Shown here in pieces: positions 30,299 through 42,458 of a stretch of 64,000 nt of DNA. The stretch is taken from NCBI GenBank assembly GCA_021029095.1, contig JAJOHG010000034.1, positions 1 to 64,000 on the forward strand, read 5' to 3'. A program made the translations under genes and the position numbers. A model generated the notes under the pieces. The model saw only the letters and a list, made by a program, of their open reading frames with translations. It searched no databases and was not told the origin of the DNA. Numbering within the stretch: position 1 is the first letter of the stretch; every line of letters starts with the position of its first letter. The stretch comes from Phellopilus nigrolimitatus (Eukaryota > Basidiomycota > Agaricomycetes > Hymenochaetales > Hymenochaetaceae).

Positions 30299-32130
30299 TC
30301 AGTCAAACCACCCCGTTCGCTGCATCTCATCGGCGAGCCCAGTGAAATCTCGTTTTCGGGCACGGCGTCCCGCAAGCTCGCTGGCGAATCTGTAAATGCT
30401 AGAGTGAGCAGTTGCGTCTCTAGTAAACATAGACACTGTAGAACCGACCTCAGACAGTCTTCCAACTTCCACCTTCCCTTGTCTATATCAAGATTGCCGG
30501 ATCCGTATATTTGTGCGTATGGAGCGGCGGACGGGGTATACGGCGCTCCGGGAAGAATGCGCTGGCCCAGCGAGTATATCATGCCCGCAATAAACGCGTC
30601 CTGCGCCGCAGCCTCGTCGCATACGTCCTTCTTCGCGCGCCTGGCGCGCTCCTTCCCTTTCGCGCTCCCAGTCCCGGCTCCATTTCCCTTCTCGCCAATT
30701 TCTGTGCCTTGCGAGTCGTGGTCCACGTCCTCCGCCGCGCCCTCAGCGTCCGCACCTGGCTCCAGTGCGCGTCCCTCCGGGATGCCGCCGATGCCGCCGC
30801 CGAGCCCGGGGTCGCCGTACCCGTAGCCTCCGTAGCCGTAGCTGTCGCGCGGCGAGCTCGCCTGCGCGCCCGAGAATGCGGTGTACGCGCTGCTCGACGT
30901 GCCGCTGCCCGCGCGGTGGCCCGCGGCCCAAAAGCCGCTCCCGCTGCGCACGCTGCCAACCGCACGCGGGTCTGGGCCACTCGAGACGCTGCCGCTAAGG
31001 CCCTCGCTGACGGTGCTCAGTGGGCGTGTCGCGCGCGGCGGCTCGTCGTCGACCCACCCGCTCGACTGCAGGTACTCGCGCGTCGGCACGCTGAGGAGCG
31101 CTGCGCCGGCGGTGCCCCAGTATGCGATGAGCAGAGCGTGCGCGGGGACGCGCCCCGAGGACGCGAGCGCGAGGAGGAAGGGCCGCGGGGTTGTATATGC
31201 GGCGTTCTGTGAGAGCGCGTATTGCTTCCTGTTTGTGGTACAAGTATCGGGAACGTGCAGAGTCCTTTCGTGACGGTCAAACTCACGAGAAGAAGATCAC
31301 GTCTGCGTGAGGAATTAACTGGGAAATAAAATGAGCACACGATGTAAGAGATTGGTTGGTCAGACATACCGCCTCCACCCCCTGCCGTATTTTGCACGCG
31401 TCGAGGCTGAAAACGCAATGGCTTCGCCACTTTCTCTCGCGGGCGAGCCCGTCGATGCCGATTATGTTTGACAGGGTCGTCTTCACTGAGCGACCCTCGA
31501 AATGCAGCCATTCAAATGGTGCTGGCGAGTTTAGTGCGTTGCCCGCAGATTGGGGCCGGCCATTCGATGAAGACGAGGCCGACACCGACGCGTTCCCCGC
31601 TGTATTCGCGAACTCGTAGTTCTCCGGGATAAGCAGTGGACCGAGCAGGCTGACAAACTCCTCGTGGGTGATGTCGGGCAGCGGGTTGTGGTTGATGACC
31701 GTGCGCGAGCCCGAGTCCTCTTTCCCTCCGTTATGAGTTTCCAGTCTAAACCCCCAAAACGAAAACGCTCACCCGACTCAATGACCCACGCGCTCGGCAC
31801 GCTCGCGCCGTCCCAGACCTTGCAGAAGCGCGTGTTCACGTGCTCGCGTTGAAGGTCGCGCACGAGCATCGCGCCCTCGCCGTTGCCCGCGAGCGGCGCG
31901 ACGAGCATCGCGTCGACGCCCGCAAACTGGCCGAGCGCCGCGAGCACGTTCGCGACGTTGCCCCCGCGCTCGCGCGTCACCGTGCGCGCGCGCGCGACGG
32001 TCGCCTCGCCCGGGAACGTCGGCAGCGTGAGGACGTGCGTGAGGAAGACCGTGCCCGACGCGATGATGCGGATCGGCCGCGGGTGGTTCGCCGCGACGTT
32101 GGAGCCCGGCGCGCATGGCTTCAAGGACAT
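30299..32130 (-). CDS. PfkB-family sugar kinase, ketohexokinase-like
   Basis: PfkB kinases phosphorylate sugars or nucleosides with ATP. Exon 1 (ATG ending at 32130; an in-frame ATG at 32199 would add 23 residues) has the N-terminal signature IRIIASGTVFLTHVLTLPTF, RERGGNVANVLAALGQFAGV and DGASVPSAWVIES. Later exons give EDSGSRTVINHNPLPDITHE, PFEWLHFEGR, LIPHADVIFFSKQYALSQNA and LLIAYWGTAGAALL. A long Gly/Tyr/Ser-rich and charged insert (about 90 residues) follows, then VCDEAAAQDAFIAGMIYSLG, in the place of the usual D..GAGD.F.AG catalytic loop, and a last exon ending RRARKRDFTGLADEM...GWFD. The catalytic Asp is kept, but GAG is replaced by AAQ. Frame is continuous across five exons. Substrate cannot be read from sequence. 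Confidence 0.8.
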
Positions 32131-32377
32131 CGGCGGGAGGTTCTCGGCGACGGTCCTGACGATGACGGAGAACAAAGGGAGACGCGACAAGCGGCGCACA
32201 GTTCTAGTCCACGGCCGCTAGCCGCTAGCACGAAATAAAGAAATCAAAGTCGGTTCAGTAGTCCCGGCATGACGTTATGATCGCGTTTGCATGGCAACTA
32301 CACGCCGACTGTGGAACTCGCTTGAAACACAAAAAAAAAGAGGATAACTACATAATATTATCATGCATAGTGGCTTT

Positions 32378-34112
32378 TTACTTCTTGAGTAGACTGTTTA
32401 CACTCAGAGCATCTATAATTCTCTCCAAGCCACTATTTGAGCCTAACCGCAGGATCTCGTCTCGTATTTGTCTCTCCAGGGTCTCCAAGACACCAAGAGT
32501 GTATTCGAAGGATTTCGTATGGTGGGTAAGGTAGTTGATCGCAAAGTGTTTAAGCGTCGGTGTCGACGGTCGTTTCTGTAACACGTCTAGGCTAGTTTGA
32601 ATAAATGTGCAAAAGAAGAGCAGAGAGGAACGCACTCAGGACTTGACGATTCGATTTGTCCTCCCGGACACCGTGGACAATCGGGAACGAGAACTTTCCC
32701 TCTGTCATATCCTCTGCGAAGCCTTTATTCGTTTCATACTAGAACAAGAAATGGGCATTCAATTCGAAGAATACGAAAAGGGACAAGCCTACCTCCTTAC
32801 TCTGGAGATTAAAGTAGTCGTCGCGAATCTGGAAAAACACGCCGATGAGATTAACGAGGGGTACGTAGTCTCTGTACCAGAGCGTCAGAAGCCGCAAAAA
32901 GAAGAGTGAGACGACACTCACGTATCGCGATTTGTCGTTGCGCAAGTCATCATCAGTTTGATTGCTATGCGAAATAAGCCGCCTGTTTCTGTGGACGCAA
33001 TCGTAAGTAAGAAGTGATCGTTCTGACACGAACAAGTAGGATGCGAGAGTGCATAACAAGAGATTGGCAAATGGCCCGTCGACATCGAATACACGATGGC
33101 CACACCATGCTCCTGCGACGTACAGTTTGTCAAAGCACAATGACTCGTCAAGCTATAGTGGATTCTGACGAAAAGCATTGCTCTTTACATGCAAAACTCA
33201 AAGGACAGCAGCATGGAGTGGTCGATTGCGCACGACCGACAAGGCTGAATCAGTGCATAAACAAGGAAGACTCAAAACGATAGGAATTTGTACCTCAGAT
33301 TCCGTCAAGAGCGAGAAGAGGATTGAAAGGAACAACCGACGATAAAGACACTCAACTGTTATTCACCATGCCGATATACTCTTCCTCGGTAGGGCACTGC
33401 AAAGAGTCCCGCCATAAAAGCTCAAGGCCTTGCCCACGGTGCAAGTTCAGCAGCTCCTCTGGAAGAAGTGCCGTCAGCAATCGTTTAATCAAGAATGCAA
33501 CCTTCAGACGTACCGGTGACAATCTTGTCGACATCGGACGGCCAGGAGTCGCGTAGCTGAAACAGCTCTTTGTACGCCTGGAAATAGACGTAGTTGGCGC
33601 AGTTGATCGTCTGCGGCACGCCGTAGATCTTGTGCGCGACTGAGAATAAAGTTCAGTTTAGCCTTTACTAGAAAAGCACAAATAGAGCTGACCTGGAGAT
33701 CCCCTTCGTAACTGAGAATCATCCTCGATATCGTCTACGCTGAGCAGAATCATCAGGACGGCGAGGAGCAAAGGACAGAAGCCGAGACAGCAGGAACCCA
33801 CAGCAAGCTCGCGCTATGCAGCATGCTAACCACCCGGCCGATGACCGCGAGCTTCTCCGTGGGCACCTGCAGCCAGCCATTAAACGCCTCGATCATCCGC
33901 GTACGTATCTCTTTGCCCGGGTTCGCCGTGATGTACGAGAACGGCTCCGTGAGCGCCTACCTCGCCCCGCGTCAGCGCGTCAACATACGAGTAATCCCAT
34001 GCGGCGCACGCACCGCCTCGTTCTCCGCCGTCCACAGCGGGTTCTGCGCCAGCTTGTCCAACATGTTCCCGTACTTGTCCATGCCGAATGGCGCACTCGA
34101 CGTGGAGGACAT
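32378..34112 (-). CDS. Geranylgeranyl diphosphate synthase
   Basis: This enzyme makes C20 prenyl diphosphate, used for protein prenylation and diterpenoid or carotenoid synthesis, in the cytosol. The ATG ends at 34112 ([20 protein letters not shown]). The chain continues [20 protein letters not shown] and [14 protein letters not shown], then the first aspartate-rich motif in [17 protein letters not shown], which binds the allylic substrate through magnesium. [40 protein letters not shown], a segment ending in the second Asp motif ([15 protein letters not shown]) and LSNDKSR-type text follow. The C-terminus is [15 protein letters not shown]...SVNSLLKK. At least seven short introns are present, one splitting the codon just before the first Asp motif. 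No other terpene gene is next to it, so a housekeeping role is more likely than a cluster. Confidence 0.88.
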
Positions 34113-34684
34113 TGTTTTTAATTCGAGTTTCTGCGGTTAAGATGGTCGAAATTGGGAGGCTAGGTGATATGGCCGACGGTCGTCAATGCATGAGGAGATC
34201 CAAAGGAGATCGACGATGACTCGACGACACTGCACAGGATTGATGCACCGCAGTCAACCCGTACCAACTGAGGTTCACGACGAAGGAATAGGTTTTAAAT
34301 ACTTGTCTAGAAAGCGCATTAGGGGCAACCCTCTCCGATACATAGTTCGACTTTGAGATCTTCTTCGGATTACGTAAACATGGACGCAGCCTCCAGAACC
34401 TGTTTGCGTTTGTCCTCTTTTAATACTTTATACATCTTCACCCATACTAAAAATAAAGTATAATATAAATGTAGTCAAATTCATTTTAAAGAAAAAGGAA
34501 ACCCCTTAGCTAGAGGCTCGAAAATATACAGGTGGATGTAGAGAAAATGACGAATCACGTAAGTGATCATCACTGCCAAATAAGGAAGAAAACCATTTTA
34601 CCTTCCTTTTGTGGAAGCGCCAATCGCTTACGCGGTTTCTACACCCACTGTGAGCGGAAAAAAATAGTAGCGGTAAACACGCCT

Positions 34685-34756
34685 TCCCATTAGCCGATTT
34701 GAACGACTGACCTCCTCATTACTAGTGAGGCGCTCTACCAACTGAGCCAAACGGGA
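34685..34756 (-). tRNA. tRNA-Thr (anticodon AGU)
   Basis: The minus strand folds into a full cloverleaf of 72 bases with no intron. The acceptor stem is TCCCGTT paired with AATGGGA (one G-T pair). The D arm is GCTC/GAGC. The anticodon stem is CCTCA/TGAGG around the loop CTAGTAA, giving anticodon AGT. The T arm is AGTCG/CGGCT with loop TTCAAAT. A49 and the GTTCAAAT-type B box fit a nuclear, polymerase III-transcribed gene. A run of four T residues is found a short way past its 3' end on the minus strand only weakly, so the terminator is not certain. Confidence 0.95.
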
Positions 34757-35908
34757 GTTTTCCCACACTCTTTACATGCATAAAAGTGTACATGAGTAAT
34801 GAAACAAAGGAGGGAGTATAATCGGTGCAGAAAATGACGAACCACGCTGATTTAAACGGAACGAAATTGTCGTATCATCGACGTTACCCAAAACGGAAGG
34901 AAACGTCACGTATAAAGTCACGCGACTTCATCTGTCTTGTGCCGCTACGATCACAGCAGAAGAGCGGGTCATCATCCATGTATGGTGCTCTCGAAAATCA
35001 GGTCGGCGGAGTATTTAAGAAACATGTTTTGTTACTGTGTTTTTCTGACTGTTTATGGCCGGAGACCGGTCCTGCATGTCGCCACGAGTGCGGCCCCAGT
35101 CTTCCCTCGCGCTACGCGCTCGTCGTCTTTTCAATTTTACTCGTGTTTTGCTTTGTATCAGTACTACCCGACACGTCGATTGCTCCCTAGTGGGGATGGG
35201 GTTGAATTACGTTGCACCAGTTTTTCTCCTCTTCGAGAACTTCATGCGGATTGTTTGAGAAGCAATGAGAATAAACACATTCACTGGCAGCGAAATCTCA
35301 AGGAGCACCCAGAAAGGTCGACGAAAGTATGTTTTCCTTTTTCATTCTCCTTAAACTTGTATTCTTCCTCTCGACGAAAAAAAACACGATCAAAACTTCC
35401 GGCCACGTAGACGTAAAGAAAGAAGAAAGGAGACAGACACACCGAGGAGAATGCAAGGCGTCTACACAGCCACCCGCGTGCATGGTCACGTGATATTTTT
35501 TTGATGTGTATTTTCTGCGACATGAAAATTGCTACCGCTGCCCATTGACAATCTGTTTTTTCACATCCTACTATGTAATGTCTGTATAATAGCGCGGTTT
35601 CCAGACACAGCATTAGGACTGTGTTTTGCTTTCTCTTACATTTTTCCCACATCATGTTTTGCACCATCACTGTTGTTCTGTCTCTCGAGAAGATCATCCA
35701 TGAAGCTAGGTTGAACAGTGGTTCTATGATTTTCTCGAAATCCAAGACTGAGGGGATCGGTCAAAAGGTGTGGATTTGTTTAGTCTTCCTGTATGCATCT
35801 TATATAAGTTAGGGCTGTTGTTGCAAAGATTCACATTCCCTTGCTACACAGTTACTCCGAGTCTTCCTCAAGAGAAATTGAAATTGAGTCAGAAAAAAAA
35901 AACGTAGA
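34757..35908. other. Intergenic stretch with short unsupported ORFs
   Basis: ORFs of 120-157 codons occur on both strands (for example 34825-35190 + and 35281-35745 -). None shows a known family, a convincing start or splice signals. The only interpretable piece is the displaced UTP20 fragment at 35192-35254. Confidence 0.45.
35192..35254 (-). repeat. Displaced copy of the UTP20 last exon end
   Basis: On the minus strand the segment reads ATCCGCATGAAGTTCTCGAA and on to a TAA, coding IRMKFSKRRKTGAT and stop. The last exon of UTP20 at 48582-48640 codes IRMKFSKRRKTAAE and stop. A core of 27 bases (35226-35252 and 48601-48627) is identical. Similarity is limited to about 60 bases and no splice acceptor precedes it here, so it is a small duplicated fragment 13 kb away, not a gene. 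Confidence 0.85.
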
Positions 35909-38354
35909 TCATTCCTCGGCCGTCTTCCAATCCTCTTCATCCGACGCATCCTCTTCGCTATCCGCTTGCCCTACTTCTGAGAGAGGTTCCTGTTTGGGCC
36001 CGAAATATCCAATCTTGTAGCGATCCATTGCCTGCTTTTTAACGATAAGTGTCCTCCAGGAGAACGGCCCCGTCGGATCCAAGCCCTCCGCCCCATACTC
36101 GTCCCACTCTTTCCTTGCATATTCAAACGGTTCATAGCGCAGGACATAGACGACGAACGATTCCGGCGCTTTGAGCCTTTGACCTTGCATTGTGAAACGC
36201 AAGTTCTCGGGTTTCATGCCCTCAGTAACTGCGCAATAACATCGATCATAAAGCCCAAAATGAGCTTCCGCGATATACGCAAGCTTCCCGCACGCGGTGC
36301 GGCCAGCGATAATCGGATCGTAACCCGCGCTAAAGAATGCTTCGCCACGCTCTATATGCAGCTCGAGCACCGCTGCAGACGGCAGATTTAGGTAATCCAT
36401 CTCTTCGCTCGGATGGCCTTCAGGGCAAGGATAGTCCTAACGTACGTGAGGAGTTATTGTGGAGTTGATTTTGAAAGTAAATAATTGGGAAGCAGATCAA
36501 GTAGATGTAAACGCCTTACACAGAGGTGTAGGAGGCTACCGCCAGCATCGCAGTACCGAGTCAACATGATGTAAGATCCTATGTGTTTATGTGCGAAGTT
36601 GCGTTCCTGTATTTTTTTCGTACAATCGAGCAAACTCTGGTGTCTTCCCATATCTAGTTGTAGACAGTGCCTGCAATATTGCGGCTCGACAATATTTGTC
36701 CATGTCGAGAAGAGACACAATATAATGCCGGACACGATTTAATAGCAGTCGATCTTCACTGCAAGAATAAATGTAAGTGTATATTAGAAGTACGTACAAT
36801 CTATAAGCACCTGTCAATTGAACGAGCAAGTTCCTGGCTCTGTCTCTCTAACGTTTTAGGTCGGATAACGCTGAAGTTGTTCGAGCGTCGCAGATCGTAG
36901 TGTAGTCGTTCGTAAAAGATCTGGTAAAATACGCGGTCCGGCGTACTCGAGATTCTGGTGAAAAAGGGATGCAGTATAGGGTGTGGGTACAAGACCCGAA
37001 CATGGCTGTAATCGATGCAAGAGAAATCCATCCCGACCGTAGTGTTTTGACTTGCAAAGCTACGGAGAAGGCCGACTGTCCAAACGGCGTGGTTGAGTCC
37101 ATCGAAGTCAGTCACACCATTCTGCATCAACACGCGGTCTTCCATGAACCACTGGAAAGCCTCTGAGCCAACCGTCAGTGGTAGCTTGTCAACATGTCTA
37201 CGGAAGCAATAAGTATTGCTGAAAGAAAGAAAGAAAGAGGAAGCATTTATTTGCTGATTCCAGACTGACCGAAATACTATCTCCAGAGCACTTGCGATAT
37301 GCTCAAGGAGAAAACCCGTGTATGGACTCCTTTGTTCTACACCAAGAAAATTGTATATGTACTGATCGATATAGTCCCATTCTGGAGAAGTATCAATCGC
37401 AACGACGATGACATCCTTTAATTCCGTCTTCAATAAAAGTACGACGCTGAAATCCGTACGATAAAATTGTCGTGCGAGACGCCTGACAACAATAAACGAG
37501 CGGTCGGGATCTCTGATGTCTATATTCAGTATCGGTGCATATCATAGTCGCATTAAGAGTTATACCTAAGATAAGCTCGCGCGATGTGATACTGGTAGAT
37601 ATACTCTTCACGGCCAGAATAATCGAGATTCTTTATTGCCTGCATTAGCACATCGTCGGAGATTGAAACGAGTGCCTTCCGAGAGCGGCTGAGGAGAGCA
37701 TCAAAGTTATCGTGCACCACGAAAGAACTATGTGCCATTTCAATGAGATGCACTGCACCCTCGACTTTGAGGAAGCTCCGAATATGATCGTCCAGCGATA
37801 GATCAACGATGTGATCCAAAGCCTCTCCCGCTGTCGACGCTGCATTCGATCTAAGCCGTATTATTGTTTTATTATACCAGATAGATCGAAAGACGATTTT
37901 ACCTGACATATTTCAGCATGCGTTTACAGTCCCTTTCGATTTTCTTCTTCTTGGCTTTGACTGCGGCTTGAGGTAGTAACAGAACAGACGCGAGGGTGAC
38001 GATCTCACTATTCTTCTGTATTCGAAGGAACGTTGCTCGCGGTCCACGTCCCATCCTCTCCGCGATCCCGCCGAGCAGAACTTCAAGATGTCGTCCTGCG
38101 TGGCTGTATAAGAGACCAAGTGTGCGTCCAGCGCCGGGGAGATTGTCCGCGGTCGCGTTCGTGCTGACCGAGTCCAGCGAAACTTGGTCAAAATCAAATA
38201 GTGATTTCAAGTTCGACATCGATACGTCCAACGTCGAATGGCGTAACAGTGAAAGCGGATGATAAAGATCAAGAGCGACGAGGCTCGTAGACGTGAATAT
38301 CGGACCTGCTGCAGATCTATAAACCAAGAACCCGCGGACACAGCCTGATCTCAA
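35909..38354 (-). CDS. Large hypothetical protein gene with an apparent A7 frameshift
   Basis: No family is recognised. Exons join in frame from PIFTSTSLVALDLYHPLSLL through LPGAGRTLGLLYSHAGRHLE, RSNAASTAGEALDHIVDLSL, RRLARQFYRTDFSVVLLLKT, NTYCFRRHVDKLPLTVGSEA and EDRLLLNRVRHYIVSLLDMD to TPEFARLYEK. There an A7 run (36612-36618, T7 on the + strand) puts the frame into NTGTQLRT and a stop at 36587. One base fewer would continue directly into IQERNFAHKHIGSYIMLTRY, LLHLC, and after an intron DYPCPEGHPSEEMDYLNLPS, to an acidic end (DSEEDASDEEDWKTAEE) at 35909. So either one gene carries an indel or sequencing error, or a second gene starts at 36567. The 5' end is uncertain; 38354 is the open limit of the first exon I can defend. 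Confidence 0.6.
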
Positions 38355-38947
38355 TCAACCAGTCCCCATAATAGAGAATCCACAGTTGATGAAATCATGG
38401 AGTCGTTGCCTGTATATGAGTCTTTTCTTATCTTCGGCAGAGATATCCAAGAAGAAAGAAAAATGTGTAGCCCGTATCAAATAAGAAAACACAGCATCGA
38501 AAAGAAAGCCGCTGTGCACGTTGTCTGGTGGACTGGAAATAGCTGTAAATACCCACGCCACCGTGAAGCTCTTCATTGTGTGTCGTTGCTTTTTCCACCG
38601 AAGATAGCAAGATGCTGCGAGCAACACATTTCCTGGCGAAGAAATCACTTTTTTCGATGATCCTTTAGCTTTTGCATGCAGTGCGCGACAGCAGTGACAA
38701 AGACCGATGCTTTGTTAGTGACCATGAATACCTCCTTATTTACACGCATCACAGCTCGAACTGCCTCGTGAGCTTCTCAGCAGCGATGAGAATGAGTGGG
38801 GTGATCGGCATTTTCATCACCGAGAACGGATACTAAACGAAGTGCGTCTGCCTCTCCTGTGAGAAGAGCCCAAAATCCATGCCGCGATATGTACATGTAC
38901 ATAACGTAATACAGGTGCAGTCAACTAGATACCGAAAAGGGCTCGCA
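38355..38947. other. Intergenic stretch between the unknown gene and dynamin copy A
   Basis: It probably holds the promoter and perhaps the first exon of the 35.9-38.4 kb gene. A minus ORF at 38355-38648 shows no family resemblance. Nothing else is supported. Confidence 0.35.
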
Positions 38948-41841
38948 TTACCAGATGCCCATCAGTTCACCTTTTGCTATCTCGAGTCTTTCGTACCTCC
39001 TCTGCAAGTTTTCTCGCTGAGCCGAAACAAGCGGAGACTCTTGAAGAAATGCCTTGCACCGCTCTCGCGCATCCCCGGATCCTTGAATAATCGACTTATA
39101 CAATGCGTCTTGGATATCACGACCTAATCCCTGCACGAAATCGTAGTCGATAGCAAGCGGGACGTTGTCCACAAATCGCTTATACGAGACTGCGAGGCGT
39201 ATGATTCCATTTTTGCATGTCAATATAAATCACTAACAATGGCTCACCCTGAAAGTACGCCCTCACGGTTGCCATAATCTCCAAGGCTGGCTCCAGGGGA
39301 TCTTTGGGAAGGAGTTTCGGTAGATCATGCGCAGCCACTCCTCTAAATCGCAGCTTGTTCAAATTTGCCAAGACTTCTTCCAAAGGATTCACCGGCGTGT
39401 AACCAGTGGTCGGTGCAGTGGTGTCGGAAAACGCCTGAATTTGGCCCATGACATCGCTGTTCATCTCTTTTTGCCAGCAGCCCTTGTAGTAAGCGAGGAA
39501 TCTATCTTTGTAGTCCTCTAAATACTGCGAATTGAGCGTGAAAGGGCGACGTTCAAGGTTAATGAGCCAGCGTAGGTGTTCTTTAGTGGCATCCCGATGC
39601 TGTTTTATTTGCTCAACTACCTCTAGTCTGGTTCGGCACGAAGTCAAGGACATGGCTTGACAAAAGAAAGTGGTATGGCGTACTGTATTGCACTGAGGAG
39701 TCCACCGTGTTCAAACCGCTTGAATCGCTCAACGATGAGTCGTTTGATTGCGTCGAGCATGATGGCTTGCACAGAATCAAAGTAACCGAAGACTGGTTTC
39801 TCCCAATTTCTCATAATTTCTTCTATAATTTTCTGTGTCACCACGAATGGCACATTTCCAGGGAGTTCCCGAGTGCGTGCTCTGCGAAATAAAAAAAGAA
39901 ATTAAGTAACACCGCTCTTTTATTGGTCTAACGTTGAGCAATAAACTCACTGGTGTGCCTTCTCCATGACCTCGTCGAGATGCAAGACTTTGCCTTGGCC
40001 AACCGTCTCAGTTTCTTCTCTGGATAGAAATCCCATCGCAGGAACGGTGATGTTTTTCGCATCCTTTTTGTACGGCCTAAGATCTGGGGCGAGAGAGAGG
40101 ATCGCATGTCTAAACTCAACCTGTTTGAGTCTAATGGACTGCAATAGCCCATCCTTCTCCGGCGTCCCTTCAATGAAACGAAAAACGTCTGCCGAAAAAT
40201 GGCCTATGAGCTGCACCATCTCAGCTAATGAATCCGACGAGGGAGAAACGGGTAACTCTGCAAGGCTCTGCTCGGTACGCTGTAACAGCTCTTGCAGCTC
40301 GTCCTGGAGTTCTGGAAGCCTATAAACAAGCTGCGGGTTAGAAACAAGCTGCACATTAACTATTTGGAAGAAGCAGTGAAACCTTTTGGCGATAAGGTCC
40401 GATAAAGTGTCGCTGAGGCGTTCGACAAGATTCGCAGTCCCCAAATTCTGAGATGTAAGGCTGCACCAGGGTTCTTTGGTTGTGAAAAATGTTTTCTCCT
40501 TTGCACGAGCCTCTTCCCATGTTATTCCCCGCCTTAACTGGGCTGGATCTGGCTGCTTGACGCAGAACCATCCAAGCTCAAGTGGCTCTTCTTCGTTCTT
40601 CACGTACTGAATCCAGCGATGCTCCTCTCCTTCCTCTATTCTGTCAGGCTTCGTGAGAACCCCTGCATTCAGCAGTTTAGATTAGATGCTTTTATATAAA
40701 AGAAGGACACTGCAACAGACCGATAGTCCTTCTTCCCTCAGGGTCATACTTTCGTGCTAATTCAAATGCACCTTGGACCTCAAAATCGGCTGAGAGTTAT
40801 CAATACATTGTTGATTTCAAAGAATGTTATGAACCTCACTTTCACAAGAGACAGTGAGCAATATCACGCAGCTCGGCTTCTCAATATAGCGGATAGACAA
40901 GCTCTTGATAAGGTCGACGTCGTCTTGCCTGCCGTTTCGTCCTACGCTTGCGATCACACCTAGAAGAATGGGTTACGTCAGACCGGGAAGTATTGGCTTT
41001 GATATGGCATTCCACGATCGAGCTCACCAGGAAGATCGCAGAAAGACAGATCCGTGAGAGTTGGTCCGTGAATTTGTACAGAAACATAATTTTCGGAGAA
41101 AGACAACTCAGGCGTCTCGGCCTCAAATCCGCCAAGGAAATCATTGTAATCATAAGCTGGGTTGAGAATGGCTCGTTGCGCCCTTCTTAGGCGTTCTTCG
41201 ACCTCGTCTCGATCGGTAATCAGTGGACCAAACTCGACGTTCTTCGCCTGCCCGAGTGCTTTCCCGTTAATGTCCTTAATAAAACGAAGGGAGACTTTAC
41301 ACGTCCAAGGGCCGTTCGAGTATTTGAGAAGGCATTCCGTAGGGCAACTTCGCCAGGTGTTAGCCTCGAGTACGCTATTCTCCTTTCAATAAAGTATCAA
41401 AGAACGAATCATACCGTGTACAAGTTCCAGAAGCTCTCGGAAGTTTTATCCCAGTGAACGCTTCGACCAATGAAGACTTTCCTGTAATAATAGTCAGCGA
41501 GTGATTTTGACAATGATCAGGCTGGCGGTGATAAGGAACGGGACTAACCTGCACTCTGCGACCCTATGACGGCTATCTGCGGAAGGTCGATATCAGACTG
41601 GAGTCTGCAGGAGATCAGCCAGTGCTTGCAGCAAAGCAGTATCTTGGGCTCACCCAACAGAATGGAGACGGTCTACGAGGTTCAGCATGCGTCGTCTTCG
41701 AAACGATATTCTTTCATCCAAAAGGCCAACGCCTAGGTTCGAGTCGAGAGAGCTGGACGGAGTTGCAGTGCCACTTCCTGCCATGTCGGACCAGGTTGAG
41801 GGTGAGAAGATACTAGTGGAAAGTGAAACTGACAAGGACAT
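38948..41841 (-). CDS. Dynamin-like GTPase (copy A)
   Basis: Dynamin-family GTPases self-assemble on membranes and remodel them. Exon 1 (ATG ending at 41841) is a Ser-rich leader ending RRRMLNLVDRLHSVG. Then comes IDLPQIAVIGSQSAGKSSLV with the complete P-loop, whose AG|K codon is split by an intron, and TGIKLPRASGTCTR (G2). PTECLLKYSNGPWTCKVSLR and VSVQIHGPTLTDLSFCDLPG (G3) follow, then EKPSCVILLTVSCE and VLTKPDRIEEGEEHRW (G4 T-K-P-D). The middle and stalk region is LGWFCVKQPDPAQLRRGITW, RLSDTLSDLIAKR and RAYFQGEPLLV. The GED-like C-terminus is KRFVDNVPLAIDYDFVQGLG, ending ELMGIW. About ten introns. All four G motifs are intact. There is no PH or proline-rich domain, so it is closer to Mx/Vps1-like fungal dynamins than to classical dynamin. 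It forms a tandem pair with copy B. Confidence 0.85.
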
Positions 41842-42458
41842 ATTTTAACGGGCTGGGTATTACAGGGTGGCTTAAGAAACATAGAACCAAGCGGTGACCC
41901 TTCTTCACAGCCTCATGGAACCAGGCTGGTCAACAGCCATTTAGCAAGACCGTCTGTCACAAGCGCGTTCCTTTCATACTAGTAGGTTATAGATCGCGCC
42001 TGGAGCGCAACGAGTTCCTCAATCATCCAGCATATGACTCAGTGGCCGTGAGATCACAGAAGTTGAAGCCAAAAGAGTTTCTTCCTAAAGATTCGAGCCT
42101 CCAGTTTAGGACAAATCAGCACCAGACCTAGAGGCATTAATGATGGAGAGTTCTGCCCCTGCCAGTATATTTGCCCAAATGGATTAGCGGTATATGGAGC
42201 GCAGTCGAGCGCACGGGCCAGTCGCACCCCTACACATCGCTTCCGTTCTTTTTGATGCAGTGCCCATCGAGAATAAACAAAGGCGGTAGAGAAGAGACAA
42301 GGAAATGAAGTCACGATGTTGCGACGAAACTAGATTACGTAAACTCCAATCTACAGCAATCGCGAACGAACGTGCAAATTCTCACCAGCACTATAGTGGA
42401 ATGCGCATACGCTTTGAGAGAGGCATGAAGCGAGTCAAGAATGCTATGTTTCTAATAA
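41842..42458. other. Spacer between the two dynamin-like genes
   Basis: Downstream of copy B and upstream of copy A, same strand. It should hold the copy A promoter. No clear TATA box, RNA gene or repeat is seen. Confidence 0.35.

Noticed and set aside
30511..31273. Plus-strand ORFs of up to 233 codons
   Set aside because: They are antisense to the well-supported PfkB kinase exons and are extremely Arg/Ala-rich.
30299..34112. A terpene biosynthetic cluster around the GGPP synthase
   Set aside because: No terpene cyclase, P450 or other tailoring gene is next to it. Neighbours are a sugar kinase and a tRNA.
35281..35745. 154-codon minus ORF between the tRNA and the unknown gene
   Set aside because: No family, no promoter or splice support, and AT-rich non-coding composition.
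37224..37243. GAAA microsatellite as a feature of interest
   Set aside because: It is the polypyrimidine tract (minus strand) of an intron in the 35.9-38.4 kb gene.
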